NCBI GenBank assembly: GCA_945787625.1
Contig: CALZJL010000107.1
Span: forward strand, 1-5,149
Length of the DNA: 5,149 nucleotides
Direction of reading: 5' to 3'
Source of the DNA: an uncultured Prevotellaceae bacterium
Lineage (GTDB): Bacteria; Bacteroidota; Bacteroidia; Bacteroidales; Bacteroidaceae
The translations under genes and the position numbers were made by a program. Below, one piece after another: positions 1-5,149 of this stretch. A model generated the notes under the pieces. It did no database searches, was not told the DNA's origin, and saw nothing but the letters and a program-made list of their open reading frames with translations. How positions within the stretch are numbered: position 1 is the stretch's first letter; every line of letters starts with the position of its first letter.

Positions 1-15
1 CCAAACAACCTAACC

Positions 16-1461
16 TCAAATTTCTTTCAGCAGGGCTTTTAGGAATGTCCAGAACTTCTCTACGCTTGGGATATTGCAACGTTCGTCGGGCGTGTGGGGG
101 CTACGCAGGGTGGGACCGAAGCTGACGAGATCCATCTTGGGGTAGACGGCTCCTATGAGGCTGCATTCGAGTCCTGCGTGGCAGACTTCGACTTTGGCTT
201 CCTGATCGAAGCATTGTTTGTAGACTTGGACCATCTTGGCTACGATGGGGCTGTCGAAGTTGGGCTGCCATGAGCCGTATTGCCCGCCAAACTCTACTTT
301 CATGCCTATCATGCCAAAGGTGCATTGCATCATCTCTTGGACGAACTCGAGCTGGGTGTCGCACGAACTGCGTGCCAGTATGAGTACTTCAGCGTTGCCT
401 CCGCCGATGTTGATGATGGCGAGGTTTGAACTGGTTTCTACTACTGTGGGTATGGAGGGGATAAAACGCAAGACTCCGTTGTGGCATGACATGATGGCGC
501 TGACGAGGTTGTCTTGTATCTCTTGGGGGACTTCTTTGCTGGGTAGGGCGGTCTCTTCGACTGTCATTGTGATGTCTTGCTCTACGCCGCGGTATTCTGC
601 GCGGAAGGTATCCTGACAGTATTGTACAAGTTCTTTGAGGTCGTCGACGTTCTCTTTGGGTAGGGTAAGGATGACTTCGGCTGTGCGTGGAATGGCGTTG
701 CGCATATTGCCGCCTTTCCACATGGCCAGACGGGCATCGTCGTCTTGTATGGCTTGGCGTACGAGGCGTGCCATGAGCTTGTTGGCATTGGCGCGGCCTT
801 CGTTTATCTCAAGTCCGCTATGACCACCGCGCAAACCTTCGATGCGTACTTTCAGGGCTACGTCTTCGGTGTCGGTCTCTACTTCTTGGTATTGCATGGT
901 GGCGGTTATGTTGATGCCGCCTGCGCTGCCGATGACGAACTCTCCCATGGTCTCGTTGTCGATGTTGAGGAGTATGTCGCCTTTGAGGGTGTCGGGGGCA
1001 AGGTGGTTGACTCCATACATGCAGGTCTCTTCGTCGGCTGTGATGAGGGCCTCTAATGGGCCGTGTTCAATGTCTTTGGCCTCCATTACTGCCATGATGG
1101 CTGCTACGCCCATACCGTCGTCTGCGCCGAGTGTGGTGCCTTTTGCCTTGACCCACTCTCCGTCTATCCATGTTTGGATGGGGTCTGTCTCAAAGTTGTG
1201 CTCTACTTCGTCGAGCTTCTGTGGTACCATGTCCATGTGGGCTTGCAACACGGCTGTCTTGGAGTTTTCGTGACCTGGGGTGGCTGGCTTGCGCATTACG
1301 ATGTTTTCGCCTTCATCCTTGTAGGCTTCGATACCGCGCTCTGCTGCCCACTTGAGCAGGAATTCTTGTACTTTGACGAGGTGTCCGCTCGGACGTGGCA
1401 CTTGGGTGAGCAGATAGAAGTTCTGCCAGATTTCTTTTGGATTCAGTTCTGTGATTTGCAT
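16..1461 (-). CDS. pepD: Aminoacyl-histidine dipeptidase (PepD, peptidase family M20)
   Basis: A 481-residue cytosolic metallo-dipeptidase that should hydrolyse Xaa-His dipeptides such as carnosine and other unspecific dipeptides, feeding amino-acid recycling. The full set of M20/PepD di-zinc residues is visible: H75 and D77 in LQAHMDMVPQK, D114 in TLGADDGMG, the E144-E145 pair in ITADEETCMYG, D168 in NIDNE, and H456 in SPHTPDE. From memory, the spacing matches the characterised Vibrio alginolyticus PepD (H80, D82, D119, E149/E150, D173, H461) with a constant offset of five. H214 in GGHSG lies in the lid/dimerisation domain, and HAGLECS (428-434) is the family's C-terminal signature. Length is normal and there is no signal peptide or membrane segment. 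The ATG start is preceded by an A-rich stretch (minus strand, AACCAACAAAAC) without a Shine-Dalgarno sequence, as is usual in Bacteroidota. It starts just after the stop of the flippase-like gene, so the two are probably co-transcribed. The family call is firm; the exact substrate range is not visible from sequence. Confidence 0.95.
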   Translation of the reverse strand: MQITELNPKEIWQNFYLLTQVPRPSGHLVKVQEFLLKWAAERGIEAYKDEGENIVMRKPATPGHENSKTAVLQAHMDMVPQKLDEVEHNFETDPIQTWIDGEWVKAKGTTLGADDGMGVAAIMAVMEAKDIEHGPLEALITADEETCMYGVNHLAPDTLKGDILLNIDNETMGEFVIGSAGGINITATMQYQEVETDTEDVALKVRIEGLRGGHSGLEINEGRANANKLMARLVRQAIQDDDARLAMWKGGNMRNAIPRTAEVILTLPKENVDDLKELVQYCQDTFRAEYRGVEQDITMTVEETALPSKEVPQEIQDNLVSAIMSCHNGVLRFIPSIPTVVETSSNLAIINIGGGNAEVLILARSSCDTQLEFVQEMMQCTFGMIGMKVEFGGQYGSWQPNFDSPIVAKMVQVYKQCFDQEAKVEVCHAGLECSLIGAVYPKMDLVSFGPTLRSPHTPDERCNIPSVEKFWTFLKALLKEI

Positions 1462-1471
1462 GTTTTGTTGG

Positions 1472-2458
1472 TTATTTGTTGTTTAGTTGTTTTGTCATCC
1501 CTAATCCTATGAGCGACCACAGACCCAAGATAGCTACGAGGAGGGTCTGTAAGGTGTGGACTACCAAGGCAAAGATTGCGCCCAGATGGCCTGCCACGCC
1601 ATAGAGCATCAGTACGGTCTTGACGGCGAAATGCCAGGGACCTGCCCCGTTGGGGGTGGGTACCAGTACGGCAAAGCAACCTGCTACGAAGGCTACCAGG
1701 GCGCACGTGGGGCCAAGGTCGGCGGTGAAATCAAAACATTGAAATGCTACATAGAAGTGCAGATAGTAACTGAGCCATATACCGATGCTGTATGTCAGGA
1801 ACAGGGTAGGGCTTTTTACCGTTCGTACACTGAGCATTCCTTCTTTGAAGTTTGCAAGCCTATTGCTGACTTGCCGGAAGATACGTAGCCTGCTTGCAAG
1901 CTTGAATGCGGAGAGTGTCACGAGGAGAGCGCAGATGAGGGTCACGATGTAGCCCGTTGACGTAAACCTGCCGAGCATGGCTGTCACTGACATGCCTGTG
2001 GTGTCCATAAAGCGCAGACATACTGGTATTTGGGAGAGTATTGTGATTGCGGTGAGCAGGGCTATCATCGCCATGTCGATGACTCTCTCTGCTACTACGC
2101 TGCCTGCAAGGGTACTGAAATCTACTCCTTCGTATTTACGGACTACTCCGCAACGTAGGACTTCTCCGCTGCGTGGTATGGCGAGTGAACTGCCGTATGA
2201 CAAAAATATACTGTTGACGAGCACTCCTGTCCTTACTTCATGACCTAAGGGGCGGAGCACCAAACGCCATCTCATGGCTCTGAACACTTGTGCCATAATG
2301 CCAAAGGGCATACTGACCAGCATCCATATCATGCAACGGGGCGATGATGCGGCCTGAACGATTTCTGACCAGTCGATACCGCGGTACATCCACCACATGA
2401 TGCTTCCTGCTATGAGTAGGGGGAGTCCTGTCTTGATTATTTTGTTGATGACTCTCAA
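1472..2458 (-). CDS. Flippase-like integral membrane protein (YbhN/AglD type, LPG-synthase TM-domain family)
   Basis: A polytopic membrane protein of about 328 residues, counted from a TTG at 2458. It resembles the lysylphosphatidylglycerol-synthase transmembrane region family (formerly UPF0104) but has no aminoacyl-transferase domain. Visible family marks are FRAMRWR (about 59-65), IPRSGEVLRCG (94-104, containing the RxGExxR signature) and VPTPNGAGPWH (266-276) before the last two hydrophobic segments. About seven or eight membrane segments alternate with short basic loops. Members are proposed to move or handle lipids or lipid-linked precursors; no substrate can be assigned here. The start is uncertain. 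The frame stays open up to a TTG at 2560, but that codon lies upstream of a likely promoter element for this gene. The TTG at 2458 fits the usual family N-terminus: a short basic lead, then TM1 (LPLLIAGSIMWWMYRG). The first in-frame ATG (about 2398) would cut TM1. An out-of-frame ATG at 2489 would join the frame if the neighbouring A5 run were one base shorter. Its stop lies 10 bases before the pepD start, suggesting an operon. Confidence 0.85.
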   Translation of the reverse strand: MRVINKIIKTGLPLLIAGSIMWWMYRGIDWSEIVQAASSPRCMIWMLVSMPFGIMAQVFRAMRWRLVLRPLGHEVRTGVLVNSIFLSYGSSLAIPRSGEVLRCGVVRKYEGVDFSTLAGSVVAERVIDMAMIALLTAITILSQIPVCLRFMDTTGMSVTAMLGRFTSTGYIVTLICALLVTLSAFKLASRLRIFRQVSNRLANFKEGMLSVRTVKSPTLFLTYSIGIWLSYYLHFYVAFQCFDFTADLGPTCALVAFVAGCFAVLVPTPNGAGPWHFAVKTVLMLYGVAGHLGAIFALVVHTLQTLLVAILGLWSLIGLGMTKQLNNK

Positions 2459-2535
2459 TGTCTTGGAGAATTGCGTTTTTGGCAGACATGGCGCACTTTT
2501 TAGTTTGCTGTCGCCTGTTTTTACGTTATTTTGTC

Positions 2536-2543
2536 TATCTTTG
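2536..2543 (+). promoter_or_regulatory. Bacteroidota-type -7 element TATCTTTG driving rsmA
   Basis: TATCTTTG exactly matches the TAnnTTTG -7 consensus. A start site about five to seven bases downstream (near 2549) would give an A/T-rich leader of about 25 bases before the rsmA ATG, typical for this phylum. No clear -33 TTTG is present at 19-21 bases upstream. The element lies six bases from, and inverted relative to, the minus-strand element at 2550-2557, so the two promoters overlap. Confidence 0.6.
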
Positions 2544-2549
2544 TAGACG

Positions 2550-2557
2550 CAAATATA
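2550..2557 (-). promoter_or_regulatory. Bacteroidota-type -7 element TATATTTG driving the flippase-like gene and pepD
   Basis: Read on the minus strand, positions 2557 to 2550 spell TATATTTG, an exact match to the Bacteroidota sigma-ABfr -7 consensus TAnnTTTG. Transcription would begin at about 2543-2545 and run left into the flippase-like gene. No convincing -33 TTTG is seen at the expected distance, which would fall inside the first codons of rsmA. The assignment rests on one eight-base match in the right place; no transcription data are available. Confidence 0.55.
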
Positions 2558-2574
2558 CAAAATATAATTATAAT

Positions 2575-3333
2575 ATGAGGCAGGTGAAACCTAAAAAGTT
2601 CCTTGGACAGCACTTTTTGACAGACCTTAACACTGCTCAGCGTATAGCTGACACCGTAGATTTGTGTCCTGACCTTCCTGTGCTCGAAGTTGGGCCGGGC
2701 ATGGGCGTGATGACTCAGTTCCTGATGCGTAAATCTCGCGGGCTCAAGGTGGTCGAGCTCGACTATGAGAGTGTGGACTACTTGCGCCGTACTTATCCTG
2801 AGTTTGAAGATAATATCATCGAGGATGACTTTCTGAAGATGCATCTCGACCGTGTGTTTGGGGGTGAGCGGTTTGTTCTGACGGGCAATTATCCTTATAA
2901 TATCTCGTCGCAGATCTTCTTCAAAATGCTCGAATACAGGGACTATATCCCTTGTTGTACTGGCATGATTCAGAAGGAGATGGCTGAGCGACTTGCGGCC
3001 AAACCTGGTAGCAAGGCTTTTGGCATCATTACGGTGCTGATACAGTTGTGGTACGATGTGGAGTATCTTTTTACGGTGCCTCCCACGGTCTTCAATCCTC
3101 CTCCTAAGGTACAGAGTGCGGTCGTCTGCATGCGTCGCAATGGTGTCACGGATCCTGGGTGCAATGTCTCACTCCTCACGCGTATCGTCAAGCAGGCTTT
3201 CCAGCAGCGGCGCAAGATGCTGAGAGTTTCGCTCAAGGGGTTGCTGCCAGAGGGGCATGAGTGGGGTACGCTACGTCCCGAGCAACTGTCGGTCGAGCAG
3301 TTTGTGTGTCTCACAAACCAAATTGACGGCTGA
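2575..3333 (+). CDS. rsmA: 16S rRNA (adenine1518-N6/adenine1519-N6)-dimethyltransferase RsmA (KsgA)
   Basis: A 252-residue cytosolic methyltransferase that uses S-adenosylmethionine to dimethylate two adjacent adenosines in the 3'-terminal helix (helix 45) of 16S rRNA, a late step and quality check in small-subunit assembly; its loss classically gives kasugamycin resistance. Motifs run in the expected order: KKFLGQHFL (7-15), SAM motif I EVGPGMG (38-44), acidic motif II VVELD (59-63), motif III EDDF (83-86), catalytic motif IV GNYPYNIS (104-111), VFNPPPKVQSAVV, and the RNA-contacting AFQQRRKMLRVSLKG near the C-terminus. Length is slightly short but normal for the family. The ATG at 2575 is chosen because the conserved N-terminus begins there and the promoter element lies at 2536-2543. 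The same frame is open upstream to an ATG at 2458, but that extension is antisense to the flippase-like gene and resembles nothing in RsmA. It is divergent from the flippase-like gene, with a separately promoted Na/Pi cotransporter gene downstream. Confidence 0.97.
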   Translation: MRQVKPKKFLGQHFLTDLNTAQRIADTVDLCPDLPVLEVGPGMGVMTQFLMRKSRGLKVVELDYESVDYLRRTYPEFEDNIIEDDFLKMHLDRVFGGERFVLTGNYPYNISSQIFFKMLEYRDYIPCCTGMIQKEMAERLAAKPGSKAFGIITVLIQLWYDVEYLFTVPPTVFNPPPKVQSAVVCMRRNGVTDPGCNVSLLTRIVKQAFQQRRKMLRVSLKGLLPEGHEWGTLRPEQLSVEQFVCLTNQIDG

Positions 3334-3388
3334 AAATTATTTTTTTTCATTTGTTTGCGAGACATTACTTTTTTTAGATTATTTTTAT

Positions 3389-3396
3389 TATCTTTG
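3389..3396 (+). promoter_or_regulatory. Bacteroidota-type -7 element TATCTTTG upstream of the Na/Pi cotransporter
   Basis: TATCTTTG is identical to the rsmA -7 element and matches TAnnTTTG. It lies in the 78-base AT-rich spacer after rsmA. About 20 bases upstream there is only a weak T-rich candidate (ATTACTT, about 3364-3370) for the -33 region. A start site five to seven bases downstream would leave a leader of roughly 10 bases before the ATG at 3412. The element argues that the transporter has its own promoter and that the upstream TTG start at 3355 is not used. Confidence 0.6.
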
Positions 3397-3411
3397 CGTC
3401 AAAATCGCGTT

Positions 3412-5115
3412 ATGTTGCTTGGATTATTTATCTTGATAGGCTCGGTGGCCTTGCTGATGTACGGCATGAAGGTGATGAGCGAAGGCCTTCAGAAGATGGC
3501 GGGCAGCAGCTTGCGCAATGTTCTTGCCAAAGCTACCACTAACCGCTTTACTGGGCTTGTCACAGGTGCGTTTATCACCACCTGCATACAGTCCTCGACC
3601 GCCACTACGGTCATGACGGTGAGTTTCGTTAGCGCTGGGCTTCTCACTCTGGCTCAGGCCATATCCGTCATTATGGGTGCAAACATAGGCACTACGGCCA
3701 CAGCATGGATTATGGTACTGGGCGGCAGCTTTGACATGCGGCTGATGGTCTTTGCTGCCATAGTCATCGCCGTAGCTTTGATTTATTCCCACAGGAATAC
3801 CAATCTCGGAGAGTTTATCATGGGGCTTGCCCTGATGCTACTGGGCTTGACTACACTCAAGACCAACGCCATAGATATGCACCTCGATGAGATTCCTGCC
3901 GTCAAGAACCTCTTTGACAGCACCAGCCACCTCGGTCCTGGAGACTATGGCACTTATCTCCTATATTTGCTCGTAGGGGGGCTACTCACATGTGCAGTAC
4001 AGTCTTCGGCTGCCATAATGGCCATCACTATGACTCTCTGCGCTACTGGCGTGCTTGACGTCTATGCTGGCATAGCCCTCGTCATGGGTGAAAACATTGG
4101 AACTACGATTACCTCCAATGTCGTGGCCATGTCGGCATCTACACAGGCACAACGCGCCGCCCGTGCCCACCTCATCTTCAATCTCTTTGGTGTAGTGTGG
4201 GTGCTTTGTATCTATCGGTATTTTGTCAACTTCGTATGCTCGCTTGTAGGCTGTGATCCCAACCACGTCGAGAATCCCATCATTCTCAACGCGGTGCTTG
4301 CAGCTTTTCATACGTCTTTCAATCTCTGCAACGTGCTTATCCTCATTTGGTTTGTCAAGCCTATGGAGAAGGTGGTATGCCTCCTCGTCAGCAATGACAA
4401 CAACGAAGCCGAAGAGGAGCATGGGCTCAAGTTTATCAGCGGTGGTCCGATGAGCACGGCTGAGCTCTCCATCTTCGAAGCAAAGAAGGAAATCTGCCTT
4501 TTCGTAGACCGTTGCGTACGCATGTTTGGTTTTACTGTAGATTTGCTCAACACCGAGAAAGGCGAAGACTTTAACAAACTATATTCCCGTATAGAGAAAT
4601 ACGAAGGTATCACCGACAATATGGAAGTGGAGATTTGTGACTACCTCACCAAGGTGGCAGAGGGTAGGCTTTCAGCGGAGTCAAAGCAGGACATACAGCG
4701 CATGATGCGCGTGTGCTCGGAGCTCGAAAGTGTCGGCGACGCCTGTTTCAACATCGCGCGCACCATCTCACGCAAGCGCCAGTATTGTCAGGAATCCTTC
4801 ACCGAAAAGCAGTTGCAGCACATCCATAGTATGCAGCATCTCGTGAGCGATGCCATAGAACAGATGTCTGTCGTCATCCAGCAAGGCGAGCACCGCTACG
4901 TCGACCTCAACAAGAGCATCAACACTGAGAACGAGATAAACAACTATCGTACCCAACTCAAGAATCAGAACATCGTAGACATCAATAATAAACTCTACGA
5001 CTATCAGACTGGAGTCTTCTACATGGATCTCATATCCGAGTACGAGAAATTGGGAGATTACATAATCAATGTCATTGAGGCCAGCGGCATCAAAGAGAAG
5101 AGAGGTATAAGATAA
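3412..5115 (+). CDS. Na+/phosphate cotransporter family protein with C-terminal PhoU-like domain
   Basis: A 567-residue inner-membrane protein of the NptA/YjbB (Na_Pi_cotrans, SLC34-like) family, expected to move inorganic phosphate with sodium. The transport part (about 1-325) has the two inverted-repeat halves of the family: QSSTATT (60-66) with GANIGTT (89-95), and QSSAA (197-201) with GENIGTT (226-232). The later signatures AHLIFN (252-257) and FHTSFN (299-304) follow. After a charged linker (about 326-350), residues 350-560 form a helical PhoU-like domain with ELESVGDAC (437-445) and EYEKLGDYI (543-551), which match the PhoU metal-binding helix motifs ExxxxGD. This domain probably senses or regulates transport, by analogy with PhoU. 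Bacterial relatives include both importers and phosphate exporters such as YjbB, so direction is not decided here. The ATG at 3412 is preferred over the TTG at 3355 because the promoter element at 3389-3396 lies between them and TM1 starts directly at the ATG. The stop overlaps the next gene's start. Confidence 0.93.
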   Translation: MLLGLFILIGSVALLMYGMKVMSEGLQKMAGSSLRNVLAKATTNRFTGLVTGAFITTCIQSSTATTVMTVSFVSAGLLTLAQAISVIMGANIGTTATAWIMVLGGSFDMRLMVFAAIVIAVALIYSHRNTNLGEFIMGLALMLLGLTTLKTNAIDMHLDEIPAVKNLFDSTSHLGPGDYGTYLLYLLVGGLLTCAVQSSAAIMAITMTLCATGVLDVYAGIALVMGENIGTTITSNVVAMSASTQAQRAARAHLIFNLFGVVWVLCIYRYFVNFVCSLVGCDPNHVENPIILNAVLAAFHTSFNLCNVLILIWFVKPMEKVVCLLVSNDNNEAEEEHGLKFISGGPMSTAELSIFEAKKEICLFVDRCVRMFGFTVDLLNTEKGEDFNKLYSRIEKYEGITDNMEVEICDYLTKVAEGRLSAESKQDIQRMMRVCSELESVGDACFNIARTISRKRQYCQESFTEKQLQHIHSMQHLVSDAIEQMSVVIQQGEHRYVDLNKSINTENEINNYRTQLKNQNIVDINNKLYDYQTGVFYMDLISEYEKLGDYIINVIEASGIKEKRGIR

Positions 5116-5149
5116 TGCGTACGTATTGGAATACTCAGAACGGGCTCAG
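5115..5149 (+). CDS. 5' end of an unidentified gene, truncated by the window edge
   Basis: An ATG at 5115 shares its A with the TAA stop of the Na/Pi cotransporter (TAATG), and the frame stays open to the end of the window, giving MRTYWNTQNGL plus two bases. The one-base overlap suggests translational coupling and co-transcription with the transporter. Eleven residues are too few for a family call. The start is vaguely like the N-terminus of some Bacteroidota CorA-type magnesium transporters, but that is a guess from memory and should not be used as an annotation. Confidence 0.5.
   Translation, partial: MRTYWNTQNGL

Noticed and set aside
236..1512. Several open frames of 60-150 codons on the plus strand opposite pepD.
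   Set aside because: They are antisense shadows of a strongly conserved gene, show no family motif, overlap one another, and have no promoter element.
2459..2560. N-terminal extension of the flippase-like protein from a TTG at 2560.
   Set aside because: The TTG lies upstream of the likely -7 element at 2550-2557, and the extra 34 residues are polar and not expected ahead of TM1 in this family. It remains possible only if transcription starts inside rsmA.
2563..2572. Perfect palindrome TATAATTATA just before the rsmA start, as a possible operator.
   Set aside because: It is made only of A and T in a very A/T-rich leader, so it is expected by chance; no second copy was seen near the other promoter.
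2458..2574. N-terminal extension of RsmA from an upstream in-frame ATG at 2458.
   Set aside because: The 39 extra residues are antisense to the flippase-like gene, precede the predicted promoter, and lie upstream of the conserved RsmA N-terminus that begins at the ATG at 2575.
3300..3347. Inverted repeat GTTTGTG/CACAAAC (3300-3318, 7-bp stem, 5-base loop) followed by a run of eight T (3340-3347), as a possible rsmA terminator.
   Set aside because: About 21 bases separate the stem from the T run, the stem is A/T-rich and lies inside the last codons of rsmA, so it does not have the form of an intrinsic terminator.
3355..3411. TTG start for the Na/Pi cotransporter at 3355.
   Set aside because: The promoter element at 3389-3396 would fall inside the coding sequence, and the ATG at 3412 leads directly into the family's first membrane helix.
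3982..4422. A 146-codon minus-strand open frame inside the Na/Pi cotransporter gene.
   Set aside because: It is antisense to conserved transporter motifs (QSSAA, GENIGTT, FHTSFN), its protein is rich in His and Asp with no recognisable domain, and it has no promoter of its own.

Overview
The window looks like a chromosomal segment of a member of the Bacteroidota, most likely Bacteroidales and possibly Prevotellaceae. Three things point there. The intergenic regions carry the Bacteroidota -7 promoter element TAnnTTTG. The start codons have A/T-rich leaders without a Shine-Dalgarno sequence. The protein families (PepD-type dipeptidase, flippase-like membrane protein, RsmA, PhoU-tailed Na/Pi cotransporter) are typical core genes of that group. 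The genus is an inference.

Layout: the left half (16-2458) is a minus-strand pair, a flippase-like (YbhN/AglD-type) membrane protein followed 13 bases downstream by the aminoacyl-histidine dipeptidase gene pepD. A short intergenic region (about 2490-2574) separates it from the divergently transcribed rsmA (ksgA), the 16S rRNA dimethyladenosine methyltransferase. In that gap two TAnnTTTG elements face each other as an inverted repeat only six bases apart, so the two transcription units probably share one bidirectional core promoter. After rsmA a 78-base AT-rich spacer carries another TAnnTTTG element just ahead of a Na+/phosphate cotransporter gene with a C-terminal PhoU-like domain. Its stop codon overlaps, as TAATG, the start of a further gene that runs off the right edge.

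Together these are housekeeping functions: peptide turnover, a membrane protein of unknown lipid-related role, ribosome maturation and phosphate transport. I see no mobile element, CRISPR array, RNA gene or defence system, and nothing that looks like an undescribed multi-gene system. The two points most worth checking are the shared promoter and the 5' end of the flippase-like gene. That gene lacks an in-frame ATG at a sensible place, but would have one if a run of five A (minus strand) were one base shorter.
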